NCBI RefSeq assembly: GCF_020621385.1
Contig: NZ_JAESVA010000001.1
Location: forward strand, 496,001 to 560,000
Source of the DNA: Acidisoma cellulosilyticum
GTDB taxonomy: Bacteria; Pseudomonadota; Alphaproteobacteria; Acetobacterales; Acetobacteraceae
Reading direction: 5' to 3'
Length of the DNA stretch: 64,000 nt
Of the stretch, positions 30,003-38,704 are shown one piece after another. Numbering within the stretch: position 1 is the first letter of the stretch; each line of letters starts with the position of its first letter. The notes under the pieces were generated by a model. The model ran no database searches. It was given only the letters and a program-made list of their open reading frames with translations, and was not told the DNA's origin. Made by a program: the position numbers and the translations under genes.

Positions 30003-30458
30003 TCAGATTGATCGGCCGAGCTTCGGCGTTATCAAGCGAATTGACTTGTGAGGCGCAGGAACAGTGTGTGGCACCGTCCAGGCAGTTCCAGGTGGTGCGG
30101 CATCAGCCTCGTCGACCATCAACGGCCACCAATAGATAAGCGCACGGATCAGGCCGCTGATGGGCAACTGCCCCCAGCTACCGTCCAGAATGAGCAGAAT
30201 CAGTTGAGATGCCTTCCATGCCTCAAGCCGAACCGCCGCCCGGAGGATGGCACCGTCACGAGTAACGACCACATAGCGCCCCCGCGATCCCAGAGCCGGC
30301 ATCCAGTCCTCGTCCGGCGCATTCGCGGCAAACCCAAGCTCCGTGAGTGTAGTTATCCCACCATCTGGTTGCATTTTGGCTATCTTGAGAAGCTCGACGA
30401 TCCGGGAACCCAGATTTTGGTCGAAAACGAAGGTCAGGCTGCCTTTTTCGACTGCCAT
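30003..30458 (-). CDS. PIN-like toxin, VapC45-type (partner of upstream antitoxin)
   Basis: 151 residues from the ATG at 30458. LTFVFDQNLGSRIVELL opens a PIN-like fold; D13, D50 (APDEDW) and D68 (VVTRDGAIL) are candidate acidic active-site residues. The pattern resembles VapC45 (Rv2019-like) PIN-domain toxins, which are predicted RNases. Its start overlaps the end of the antitoxin-like gene by 25 bases, as in type II toxin-antitoxin operons, with the antitoxin first. The residues after about 115 are a tail not obviously part of the domain. Activity is inference from family. Confidence 0.7.
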   Translation of the reverse strand: MAVEKGSLTFVFDQNLGSRIVELLKIAKMQPDGGITTLTELGFAANAPDEDWMPALGSRGRYVVVTRDGAILRAAVRLEAWKASQLILLILDGSWGQLPISGLIRALIYWWPLMVDEADAAPPGTAWTVPHTVPAPHKSIRLITPKLGRSI

Positions 30459-31156
30459 GGCCCCTCGAAGTTTATAGCGTCCAGCACCTCTCCAAGACTG
30501 AGGCAGTACCAGTCGGCAGTTGTGGTTATTGCCTCCGCACCTCCACCTTCTGCCGCGACCATGCTGGCAACGACCTCCGTGCGAATGCCTTTGGAAGCGA
30601 TAAGCGGTGCGCCAAACTGCCGAGCAGGTGCGAGGACGACCGCATGGTCTTTCCCGAGCGGCCACCACTCACCTGCGCTATTCCCAGCGAATACGACATC
30701 CTTGAATAAGGACGGCTCGACGATGGCATGAAATTGCCGCTGGTCGGACAGGACATCGATCAGGTCTCGTTCCTGTCCCGGCACTGCCAAGTCGATGAAG
30801 ACGCGGTTACCATCGCTTCGGAACTGCTTTGTTACGAATGGATTCGGACTGCCATAGACCTGCTGCGCCCGAGCGGCAGCGCGCTTAATGGTCGGGAGAC
30901 CCAACCCACGCTGCCTGAAAGCTTGAACGAGCAAAAGCGTGAGGAGTTGCTCGAAGTCCAGAACACCGTCATGGCCATCATCGTCGGCTTTTGCCAGATA
31001 CGGGATGGGCGCCGAGCGGCGCAGTTCGCCATCATGATCGTAGGTATAGCCCTCAATCCATCGACGGGCAGTGCGCGCATCAAGATGTGCCAACCGGGCA
31101 GCTACCCTCATCGGATATAAGCCAAGCCCCAGAAAATTTTGATTGTCCGGTATCAC
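30434..31156 (-). CDS. VapB45-type antitoxin with N-terminal helix-turn-helix
   Basis: 240 residues, close to the length of mycobacterial VapB45 (Rv2018-like). An N-terminal DNA-binding region is suggested by MRVAARLAHLDARTARRWIEGY, followed by a block about DFEQLLTLLLVQAFRQRGLGLPTIKRAAARA and a second half without recognisable motif. Such long antitoxins repress their own operon and neutralise the PIN toxin. The pair sits alone between suhB and the MFS gene, and base composition is somewhat less GC-rich than the flanks, consistent with acquisition. Confidence 0.68.
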   Translation of the reverse strand: MIPDNQNFLGLGLYPMRVAARLAHLDARTARRWIEGYTYDHDGELRRSAPIPYLAKADDDGHDGVLDFEQLLTLLLVQAFRQRGLGLPTIKRAAARAQQVYGSPNPFVTKQFRSDGNRVFIDLAVPGQERDLIDVLSDQRQFHAIVEPSLFKDVVFAGNSAGEWWPLGKDHAVVLAPARQFGAPLIASKGIRTEVVASMVAAEGGGAEAITTTADWYCLSLGEVLDAINFEGPWQSKKAA

Positions 31157-31296
31157 ATACGCCGCATTTCATTGAGGCTGGCCACCCAACCTCGTCACCT
31201 AAGCTTTGGTTACCCTGAACCGAAACACAAGTTCTATATGTATCAAGCCAACCCTGCCGTTGGTTTAACCGATCATTCTAATCCTCACGTCATTCA

Positions 31297-32625
31297 TCAC
31301 GCGGCGGTGGAGCGCGTCCCGACGCCCAGGATCGCCCGCCCGCGCAACCCCGTGATGAGCAGCGTCGCGATCAATCCCAGCAGAGCCGCCAGCGAGAGCC
31401 ATAGACCCGGCATCGCGCGATCCCCCGTCGAATGAATGAGCTGGGTGCAGATCGCCGGGGTGAACCCGCCGAAGACGGCCGTGGCCAGGCTATAGGCGAG
31501 CGAGAAGCCCGTCGTGCGAACGGCCTCCGGCATGATCTCGGCCAGGAAGGGAACGGCCGCTCCGTTATACAGGCCGAAGATGAAGGACAGCCAAAGTTCG
31601 GCCAGTAGAAGATGGGTGAAGCTGACATTGTGGGTCAGCCACAGCATCAGCGGATAGGCCGAGACCAGCGCCAGCACCGTGATCGCGAGCAGGATCGGGC
31701 GGCGGCCGATCCTGTCGGACAGGATGCCGCCGATCGGCAGCCAGATGAAGTTCGACACGGCCACACACAGCGTCACCAGCATGGCCAGCAAGGGGCTGAG
31801 ATGCAGCTCATGGCCGCCGAAGGTCGGGGTATAGGCGGTGATGAGGTAGAAGCTCACCGTCGTCATGGTGATGAGCATCATGCCGAGCAACACGATCCGC
31901 CAATGCTCCACGAGGGAGACGAGGATCGCCCGGATCGCAGGATGTTTGCGCCGGGCGAAGGCTTCGGTTTCTTGCAACGAACGACGCAGGACGAACAAAA
32001 GCGGCACGATCAGGCAGCCGATCAGAAGCGGAATGCGCCAGCCCCAATCCGCCATCTGCTCATGGGTCAGGGACAGGCTGAGGACCACGCCGATGATGGC
32101 GGCGACAGCGACCGCCACCTGCTGGCTGGCGGATTGCCAGGAGCAGAAGAAGCCTTGCCGGCCGGGCGGCGCGATTTCCGCGAGATAGACCGAGACGCCG
32201 CCGAGTTCGACACCGGCCGAGAGGCCCTGAACGATGCGCCCCACCACGACGATGATCGGCGCGGCAATGCCGATCGTCGCGTAGCTTGGCGTCAACGCGA
32301 CGAGGGCGAGGCCGACAGCCATCATGGCAAGCGTCAGGATCAAGCCACGACGGCGGCCGTAATGGTCGATATAGGCGCCGAGAATGATGGCGCCCAAGGG
32401 CCGCATGAGGAAGCCGCCGCCAAAAATACCCAGCGACAGCATGAGCGAGGCAAAGGGGTTCTTCTCGGGAAAGAAAGCACGACCGATATACGCCGCGTAA
32501 TAGGCGTAGATCATGAAGTCATACATTTCGAGGAAGTTGCCGCTGGTCACGCGAATGACCGCCATGGCTTTCGAGCCGGACGGTACGACCTCAGCCTGAC
32601 CGGCCGCCTGATTGATTGTTGCCAT
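31297..32625 (-). CDS. MFS transporter, metabolite:H+ symporter group (citrate-symporter-like)
   Basis: Twelve-helix major facilitator of 442 residues. The MHS-type signatures [45 protein letters not shown] and [15 protein letters not shown]...[12 protein letters not shown] are very close to the CitA/TcuC citrate-tricarballylate symporters, so a tricarboxylate substrate is the best guess. The ATG at 32625 has GGGAGGA about 11 bases upstream. No catabolic genes are adjacent. Divergent from the OmpA-like gene. Confidence 0.85.
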   Translation of the reverse strand: MATINQAAGQAEVVPSGSKAMAVIRVTSGNFLEMYDFMIYAYYAAYIGRAFFPEKNPFASLMLSLGIFGGGFLMRPLGAIILGAYIDHYGRRRGLILTLAMMAVGLALVALTPSYATIGIAAPIIVVVGRIVQGLSAGVELGGVSVYLAEIAPPGRQGFFCSWQSASQQVAVAVAAIIGVVLSLSLTHEQMADWGWRIPLLIGCLIVPLLFVLRRSLQETEAFARRKHPAIRAILVSLVEHWRIVLLGMMLITMTTVSFYLITAYTPTFGGHELHLSPLLAMLVTLCVAVSNFIWLPIGGILSDRIGRRPILLAITVLALVSAYPLMLWLTHNVSFTHLLLAELWLSFIFGLYNGAAVPFLAEIMPEAVRTTGFSLAYSLATAVFGGFTPAICTQLIHSTGDRAMPGLWLSLAALLGLIATLLITGLRGRAILGVGTRSTAA

Positions 32626-32779
32626 CTTCGGCAATCCTCCCTTGGAAAATCCGCTCGTCGTTTTCCTGCCTGCGCAAGGATGCCGTCGGACTTTCGTCGT
32701 CAACCTAGGACGAAATCAGACGCAGCGCCACGCGACCCCCCTCCCCGTCACGATCAAACTACCGTAGACCGCAGAGGAC

Positions 32780-33868
32780 ATGCGCCGCACACGCCCTCTC
32801 CTATTCGCTACCCTCGTCCTGGCCGCACCCTTGCCGGCTGCCGCCCAGGTGACGGTCGACCCTAATGCATTGAACAGGCTGGGTAGCCCGAGCTTGCCTG
32901 CGCCGCCGCCACCTGCAACCGGCCATGCGCATAAGCTTGGCACCTCGGCCCATCGCAGGCCGTCTAAACACAGGCATCCCGCGGTGAGCGCCGGGCATAA
33001 GACCCACCCGCCGACCGAGGAAAAAACCTTAGCGCCCGCAACGACGCCGGCACCGGCAAAGACAGCGCCCGGCGGGAAACCGCCCGTTGTGCTGCCGCCG
33101 GCTGGGGTGAATACCGAGAACAGATCGAATCTCGGCTCCTCCTTCGCGACCGTGCCGGTTCTGCCCGGCGCTGTCCCGGCTTTGCCGGCGCCGCCCAAGA
33201 TCATCCTCGAAAATCCGGCGACCAAGAAACCCAAGAAGAAAACGGCCGAGCCTCAGCCGGCCGCGCCTCAGGCAGAAGCACCCGCACAGCAGCAGCCCGC
33301 GCCGGTCCCCGCCATGCCGGCCTTGCCCGCCGCCGTGCCGCCACCGGCTCCTCAGCCGGCCGCACCTCTGCCGGCTGCACCTCCACCGGCCGCACCGCCA
33401 CCGGCTGAACTCTCCCCCGCCGCCCCTCAGACAGCGGCCCATGCAAAACCGCCTGTGGCGCCGGCCCCTGCCGCGCCAGCGCCGATCAAGCCGCCTGTCG
33501 CCAATCAGAACAACCTGCCGCCGGGTGCCGACCTGCTGACCTTGCCCTATTCGGGCCAGGATACCGACCCCGCCGGCGCCGTCCCTGCGCTGATCCGCGA
33601 TTTCGTCTCCCGGCACGGCACCACGATCCTCTATATCGTGCGCGCCTATGCCAGCCAGCCGAAGGGCGATGATGATCCGTCGAGCCCAAGGCGCATCGCG
33701 CTGACAAGGGCCCAGGGGGTGCAGGCCGCGCTGACCGCTGCCGGCGTCGACCCCATCCATATACGTCTTCTTGCCCTCGGCAATTCGGGCAGTACGCCCG
33801 CCGATCGCATCGACCTCATCGCCATGCCGCCTTCGTCAGGGCATAGTAACGCCTCTTCCTCACCGTGA
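32780..33868 (+). CDS. Pro/Ala-rich secreted protein with C-terminal OmpA-like domain
   Basis: 362 residues. Signal peptide MRRTRPLLFATLVLAAPLPAAAQ. Residues ~40-240 are low-complexity proline/alanine/lysine-rich, a likely periplasm-spanning flexible linker. The last ~110 residues (DLLTLPYSGQDTDP...LIRDFVSRHGTTILYIVRAYAS...RRIALTRAQGVQAALTAAGVD..RIRLLALGNSG-like) have the beta-alpha pattern of OmpA peptidoglycan-binding domains. It begins a three-gene envelope cluster with the MotA-like and OmpA/MotB-like genes (17 and 3 bases apart). Function unknown; a periplasmic tether is inferred. Confidence 0.7.
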   Translation: MRRTRPLLFATLVLAAPLPAAAQVTVDPNALNRLGSPSLPAPPPPATGHAHKLGTSAHRRPSKHRHPAVSAGHKTHPPTEEKTLAPATTPAPAKTAPGGKPPVVLPPAGVNTENRSNLGSSFATVPVLPGAVPALPAPPKIILENPATKKPKKKTAEPQPAAPQAEAPAQQQPAPVPAMPALPAAVPPPAPQPAAPLPAAPPPAAPPPAELSPAAPQTAAHAKPPVAPAPAAPAPIKPPVANQNNLPPGADLLTLPYSGQDTDPAGAVPALIRDFVSRHGTTILYIVRAYASQPKGDDDPSSPRRIALTRAQGVQAALTAAGVDPIHIRLLALGNSGSTPADRIDLIAMPPSSGHSNASSSP

Positions 33869-33884
33869 GCGGGTGCTAGCCTCC

Positions 33885-35039
33885 ATGACACGGCCGACCT
33901 CTTACCTTATCCGTATGCTGATCTTCCTGGCTGCCGTCAGCGCGGTCGCGATTTTCCTCATCCCAAAGATTAGGATCTTCTTCGCCAGCAATCCGGCGCT
34001 GAACAGCTTCATTTTCTTCGTGATGCTGCTGGGGATCATCTGGAATTTGCGGCAGGTGCAGCGCCTTGGCCCGGAAGTCACCTGGGTCGGCGCCTATCAG
34101 CGCAGCCGCCAGAAGCTGATGGGCATCACCCCGCCGAAACTGCTCGCCCCCATGGCCCGCATGCTGGCCGCCCGCGCGGACGCAGCCGGGCGCGAGGGCC
34201 GCGTCTCGATTTCGACCCAGGCCATGCGCAGCCTGCTGGACGGTATCGGCAGCCGATTGGACGAAAGTCGCGAAATCTCGCGTTACGCCACGGCGCTGAT
34301 GATCTTCCTCGGCCTGCTCGGCACGTTCTGGGGGCTTCTCCGCACCGTCAGCGCGGTGGCCGATGTCATCCAGGGCATGAGCGTGGGGGGCGGCGATATC
34401 AACGCTGTCTTCGACCAGTTGAAATCGGGCCTCGCCGGGCCGCTGGCCGGCATGTCGACCGCCTTCTCCTCCTCCATGTTCGGCCTCGCCGGTGCCTTGG
34501 TGCTGGGCTTCCTGGACTTGCAGGCGGGCCAGGCGCAGAACCGCTTCTATAACGAGCTGGAAGACTGGCTGGCGGGCTTCACGCGCCTGTCCTCCGGCGT
34601 GCTCGGCGGTGAGGGCGAAGGCGGCAATGTGCCAGCCTATGTCCAGGCGCTGCTGGAACAGACCGCCGAGAATATGGAAGGTCTGCAGACCGTTCTGACC
34701 CGTGGCGAGGAAGGGCGTGCGCAATCCTCCCAGGTCTTGGGCACGCTCGCCGACCGGCTCAATACCTTCACCGATACGATGCGGGCCAATCAACAGCTGA
34801 TGCTGCGCATCGCGGAAAGCCAGCAGGCCCTGGCCCCGGCGCTGCAGCGGCTGGCCGATACGCGCGACAACCGCGCCTCGGACGAAATCGCCCATGCCCA
34901 TCTCCGCAATATCGAACACGCGCTGCAGCGTTTGATTGCCGAATCCGAACAGGGCCGCGCCCAATCGACCTCGGAGCTGCGCAACGAATTGCGCGTGCTG
35001 GCGCGAACGGTCGCCGCCCTCGGCGACGGGGCACGCTGA
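33885..35039 (+). CDS. MotA/TolQ/ExbB-like membrane protein with C-terminal coiled coil
   Basis: 384 residues. Hydrophobic helices lie near 8-27, 40-58, 132-158 and 190-220. The last two form the MotA/TolQ/ExbB core, with LGLLGTFWGLLRTV and GLAGPLAGMSTAFSSSMFGLAGALVLGFLDL. From about residue 255 onward the sequence is heptad-like and charged (LLEQTAENMEGLQTVLTR...), suggesting a long cytoplasmic coiled coil, unlike TolQ or ExbB. Its partner is the following OmpA/MotB-like gene, only 3 bases away. No flagellar genes are present. Proton-driven stator is the family role; what it drives here is not known. Confidence 0.8.
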   Translation: MTRPTSYLIRMLIFLAAVSAVAIFLIPKIRIFFASNPALNSFIFFVMLLGIIWNLRQVQRLGPEVTWVGAYQRSRQKLMGITPPKLLAPMARMLAARADAAGREGRVSISTQAMRSLLDGIGSRLDESREISRYATALMIFLGLLGTFWGLLRTVSAVADVIQGMSVGGGDINAVFDQLKSGLAGPLAGMSTAFSSSMFGLAGALVLGFLDLQAGQAQNRFYNELEDWLAGFTRLSSGVLGGEGEGGNVPAYVQALLEQTAENMEGLQTVLTRGEEGRAQSSQVLGTLADRLNTFTDTMRANQQLMLRIAESQQALAPALQRLADTRDNRASDEIAHAHLRNIEHALQRLIAESEQGRAQSTSELRNELRVLARTVAALGDGAR

Positions 35040-35042
35040 GCC

Positions 35043-36470
35043 ATGCCGGGCTATCACCGGCGGCGGCAACATAACGGGCTCGACGCCTGGCCGGGCTATG
35101 TGGATGCGCTGTCGACGCTCCTCATGGTCACGATCTTCGTGCTGCTGGTTTTTGTGCTGGCGCAGGGGCTGCTGTCGGTCACGCTGACCAGCAAGGACCG
35201 CGCGCTGGAGCGGCTGAACCAGCAAATCGCGCAGCTGACGGATATGCTCTCCCTCGAAAAAGGGCGCGCGGCCGATCTGCAGAATAACGTCGCGAGCCTC
35301 GCGCATGATCTTGGCGACGTCACCACGGCCCGCGACAGGCTGTCCAAGCAGCTGGCAGCGGCCCAGGCGCAGCTAACCCAGGACAGCGCCCAGGTGGCAA
35401 CCCTCACCGCCCAGCGGGACAAGCTCTCCGCCCAGCTCGCCGATAGCTCCGTGCAGTCCCAATCGGCGAGTTCGCGCCTGAATGACATGCAGGGCCAGCT
35501 GACGCAGCAGACCTCGGCCGCGTCGGACGCGCAGACGCAGCTCTCCACGCTGCAGGCGAAGCTGGCCGAGGCGCAGGAACAGTTACAGCAGGACCAGTCC
35601 CAATTGGCCCAGGCGACGGCATTGCTCGCTACCGCCAAGACAGCGAGTGACGCTTCCGATCAGAAGGTGACGGCGCTGCAGTTGCAGCTCGCGGATATGG
35701 AGACGCGCGCCAAAGCGGCGGAAGCCAGCCTGGCGACGGCCACCGCCCAACTGGCGCAGGATCAGGCGCAGATCACGAAACAGACCGATCAGGTCTCGGC
35801 CGGCGATACCGCCCTGACGAAGCAGAAGCAGGAGACGGACGCGGCCAATGCGCAGCTCGCCCTGTTGAACCAGCAGATGGCCGCGCTGCGGGCGCAGCTG
35901 CAGGCGATTTCCACAGCCCTGCAACTGCAGGAAAGCCAAGGCCGGGACAAGGACGCGCAGATCGCCGACCTTGGTCGCAAACTCAACCTCGCGCTCGCCG
36001 CCAAGGTGCAGGAGCTGCAGCGCTATCGCAGCGATTTCTTCGGGGAATTGCGGCAGGTTTTGCAGAACCAGCCCAATATCAAGATCGTCGGCGATCGCTT
36101 CGTGTTCCAGAGCGACGTGCTGTTTCCGTCGAACAGCGCGGACCTGACGCCTGAGGGCCAGACGCAGATCGACAAGATCGGTCAGGCCATCAAAAGCATC
36201 ATGACGGAGATCCCGGCCAATATTTCCTGGGTGCTGCGGGTGGACGGGCATGCCGACAGCGTGCCCATCACCGGCGGCCCCTTCAAGGACAATTGGCAGC
36301 TCTCGGCCTCGCGCGCGATCGCCGTGGTGCAGCTGCTCATTCTGGACGGCGTGCCGGCGAACCATCTGGCGGCCGCCGCCTTCGGCGACACTCAGCCGAT
36401 CGACCCGGGCAACACCCCCGCCGCGCTCGCGAAAAACCGCCGTATCGAATTTCGGCTAACCGACCGCTGA
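35043..36470 (+). CDS. MotB-like coiled-coil protein with C-terminal OmpA domain
   Basis: 475 residues in stator-B layout: one transmembrane helix near residues 22-45 (DALSTLLMVTIFVLLVFVLA), a ~270-residue Gln/Ala-rich coiled coil (about 50-315), and an OmpA peptidoglycan-binding domain from about 335 (FVFQSDVLFPSNSADLTPEG... and RVDGHADSVPI...NWQLSASRAIAVVQLL...AKNRRIEFRLTDR). The long coiled coil separates membrane and cell wall more than in MotB. It pairs with the MotA-like gene upstream and is followed 13 bases later by the DNA methyltransferase. Confidence 0.82.
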   Translation: MPGYHRRRQHNGLDAWPGYVDALSTLLMVTIFVLLVFVLAQGLLSVTLTSKDRALERLNQQIAQLTDMLSLEKGRAADLQNNVASLAHDLGDVTTARDRLSKQLAAAQAQLTQDSAQVATLTAQRDKLSAQLADSSVQSQSASSRLNDMQGQLTQQTSAASDAQTQLSTLQAKLAEAQEQLQQDQSQLAQATALLATAKTASDASDQKVTALQLQLADMETRAKAAEASLATATAQLAQDQAQITKQTDQVSAGDTALTKQKQETDAANAQLALLNQQMAALRAQLQAISTALQLQESQGRDKDAQIADLGRKLNLALAAKVQELQRYRSDFFGELRQVLQNQPNIKIVGDRFVFQSDVLFPSNSADLTPEGQTQIDKIGQAIKSIMTEIPANISWVLRVDGHADSVPITGGPFKDNWQLSASRAIAVVQLLILDGVPANHLAAAAFGDTQPIDPGNTPAALAKNRRIEFRLTDR

Positions 36471-36483
36471 ATTTTTGGTTTCC

Positions 36484-37311
36484 ATGCTCGATCAACCGCA
36501 AAAGCGCCAGGAATGGACCATTGGCCGGCAGCGTATCCTGCAGGCCGACTGCCTGACCGCGCTGGCCGATCTGCCGCCCGAGAGCGTGGATATCTGCGTC
36601 ACTTCGCCACCCTATAACATCGGCATCGCCTATCGCAGCTATCAGGACAAACTGCCGCGCGAGACTTATCTGGACTGGCTGACGGAGGTCGGGCTCGCCA
36701 TCGAACGCGTGCTCAAGCCGGAAGGCTCATTCTTTCTCAACGTCGGCAGCACCGGCAACGACCCTTGGATTGCGAGCGATGTGGCCGACACCATGACGCG
36801 CGAACTGGTCCTTCAGAACCACATCATCTGGGTGAAGTCGCTCAGTGTCGGTGACGACACGATCGGGCATTTCAAGCCCATCACCAGCAGCCGCTTCCTC
36901 AACAACAATCACGAATCAATCTATCATTTCACGAAATCGGGGCATGTGACTGTCGACCGGCTGGCGGTCGGCGTGCCGTTCAAGGACAAGTCCAATATCG
37001 CGCGCTGGGGTCATGCCCGGGACCGGCGTTGCGCCGGCAATGTGTGGTATCTGCCCTATAAGACCGTGAAGTCCCGCGCCCAGAAATTCGACCACCCGGC
37101 GGGTTTTCCGGTGGAACTGCCCATGCGCTGCATCAAGCTCGCGGGGATCGAAGACCCTGTTGTGCTCGACCCGTTTCTCGGTGCCGGCACAACGCTTGTG
37201 GCTGCCGAACAGCTTGGCGTGCGCGGGATCGGGTTTGAGATCGACCCTGACTACGCCGCCCGCGCGGCGGAACGGTTGAGACAAATAGCGGGCGCTTCGT
37301 CAGAAGTCTGA
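36484..37311 (+). CDS. Orphan DNA methyltransferase, beta class (N4-cytosine or N6-adenine)
   Basis: 275 residues. Catalytic motif IV is TSPPYNIG near residue 42, and the AdoMet motif I DPFLGAGTTLVAAEQ lies near 223-237, so the order IV...I defines the beta class. TSPPY rather than DPPY is often seen in N4-cytosine enzymes but does not settle the base. The intervening part includes a target-recognition region. No restriction endonuclease is adjacent, hence orphan. ATG 36484 chosen; a TTG at 36475 is possible. It directly follows the OmpA/MotB-like gene in the same direction. Confidence 0.82.
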   Translation: MLDQPQKRQEWTIGRQRILQADCLTALADLPPESVDICVTSPPYNIGIAYRSYQDKLPRETYLDWLTEVGLAIERVLKPEGSFFLNVGSTGNDPWIASDVADTMTRELVLQNHIIWVKSLSVGDDTIGHFKPITSSRFLNNNHESIYHFTKSGHVTVDRLAVGVPFKDKSNIARWGHARDRRCAGNVWYLPYKTVKSRAQKFDHPAGFPVELPMRCIKLAGIEDPVVLDPFLGAGTTLVAAEQLGVRGIGFEIDPDYAARAAERLRQIAGASSEV

Positions 37312-37574
37312 GACGACCGGTTCCGTTCAGCACCCGCCTGCCGCCATGTAATCGACCAATAAAGACGCATCAATTGACAATCTCTTGGCACGAATCAGTG
37401 AATTTTCATTGAAGGTTTTGTGTCAAAATTCTCTTGATATTGGCCTGACGGAAGAATTCTCACACGGTCGGTTCAACTTAGCGGGAGACTCCCGCCCCCG
37501 CATCTGGATGCGTGCCGCAATGCGTCGTACTGAGGTCACAAGGACGACGAGTGACAAGACGACGGGAGGCGGCT

Positions 37575-38171
37575 TTGAGCGATTCGGCTTTGACAAAAAA
37601 TCGGCAGATTCTCAGCCATCTGCGACCTTTCAATTTGCAGATTCAAATCCAGGACTCAGTGTATTGGGGGGTTCTTTCTCAATATCGCTGGAATCTCGGC
37701 ATGTCGGATTTCGACGGCGACATCATTTACGACTACAAAAAAACCCCGTTCGGGACGCTTCAATCGGTTAACGAAGCCGGTGTCATTGTCTATCGCCGCG
37801 TGATGGGTGATCCGCGGGGCGGCTTGGTGACATTGGTAGGCACCTATTTCGGCCCGAGCGGCTATTGGGGTGACCCGACCAGCAAGAATGCGGGCAACCA
37901 CTTTCCGGGCCAACTGATACAATCTGCCCGATATAGCAGACCGTCGGACAATCATATCGTGTTTCAGATTTCGGCCATACGCGCGACTGAAACGAGCACG
38001 AATATCGGCCCAGGCAACAAGGTTTCCGCCGGCGTAAAAGGCGGAGGCGACATCGGTGTCGTCAATGTTGAGGGAAGTGGCGGCTACGAACACACATTCG
38101 CGACCCAGACCGAAGCCGCGACTTTGGCGGGAAAGCTTATCGGCATCATGTTGGTTTGGGTCAGAAAATGA
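37575..38171 (+). CDS. Unrecognised hypothetical protein
   Basis: 198 residues; I do not recognise a family. I placed the start at TTG 37575 because GGGAGG at 37564-37569 precedes it by 5 bases. The protein is rich in Gly, Tyr and Trp, with DFDGDIIYDYKKTPFGT, GPSGYWGDPTS and a glycine-rich GVKGGGDIGVVNVEGSGGYEHTF stretch, and has no signal peptide. Beta-rich secondary structure seems likely. Base composition is clearly less GC-rich than the neighbours and the upstream 260 bases are AT-rich. Its TGA overlaps the next ATG (ATGA), so the two genes form a pair. Confidence 0.6.
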   Translation: MSDSALTKNRQILSHLRPFNLQIQIQDSVYWGVLSQYRWNLGMSDFDGDIIYDYKKTPFGTLQSVNEAGVIVYRRVMGDPRGGLVTLVGTYFGPSGYWGDPTSKNAGNHFPGQLIQSARYSRPSDNHIVFQISAIRATETSTNIGPGNKVSAGVKGGGDIGVVNVEGSGGYEHTFATQTEAATLAGKLIGIMLVWVRK

Positions 38172-38704
38172 TGCGCCTCGTCATCATGGCTGTGATCGCC
38201 TGCACCGGTCTGATCTGCGCTACCGTTGCGCAAGCCGCCCCCAATGCCTCGGCAAGTCTGACCCAGCCAGAGAAGAGCCAAAGCGTCTCGATCCCGACGC
38301 AATTGCTCGGCACATGGAAGATATATGCCGTTGCAGGATCAAGCCCGATGTTTTTGCAGGTCGACGATAGCCGGGAGATGATCGGGCGCGAGATCAAGAT
38401 AGAACCCGGTCAGGTGTCGATTTGGAACGCGATTTCCGGCAAGCCGATATCGGCCGATGAAACGACCGGCACCCTGACGTCGGTCATCTCAGAACCGGGA
38501 TCCATGAAAAAAGATCATGACTTTCCCGATTCCGCCAAGGTTTTTGACTATGTTTCGATCGGCCTTTCCCATTGCGCCAGCAACGGAACACCGGTGCCCC
38601 AAGGCTGCCCATTTCTGTATTTCGCCCTCAACTCCAAGACGGGTGCTGTCAGCTTCGTCCCATTTGCATGGGGCATGGCCTATATGACGCGTATTGGCGA
38701 TTAG
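38168..38704 (+). CDS. Unrecognised secreted hypothetical protein
   Basis: 178 residues from ATG 38168 (a second ATG follows at once). MMRLVIMAVIACTGLICATVAQA is a clean signal peptide with an AQA cleavage site. The mature part includes LLGTWKIYAVAGSSPMFLQVDDSREMIGREIKIEPG, a lipocalin-like start, and two cysteines (SHCASNG, QGCPFLYF) that could form a disulfide. No known family is recognised. It overlaps the upstream gene by ATGA, and its TAG stop lies in the end of the repeat element 38702-38808. Confidence 0.65.
   Translation: MMRLVIMAVIACTGLICATVAQAAPNASASLTQPEKSQSVSIPTQLLGTWKIYAVAGSSPMFLQVDDSREMIGREIKIEPGQVSIWNAISGKPISADETTGTLTSVISEPGSMKKDHDFPDSAKVFDYVSIGLSHCASNGTPVPQGCPFLYFALNSKTGAVSFVPFAWGMAYMTRIGD

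Noticed and set aside
32780-36470. Calling the MotA/OmpA genes a Zorya defence system
   Set aside because: Only the stator-like membrane pair is present. No ZorC, ZorD helicase or ZorE nuclease is encoded nearby, so the name would overstate the evidence.
37374-37379. TTGACA as a promoter of the unknown gene pair
   Set aside because: A good -35 hexamer, but nothing like a -10 lies 16-18 bases downstream.
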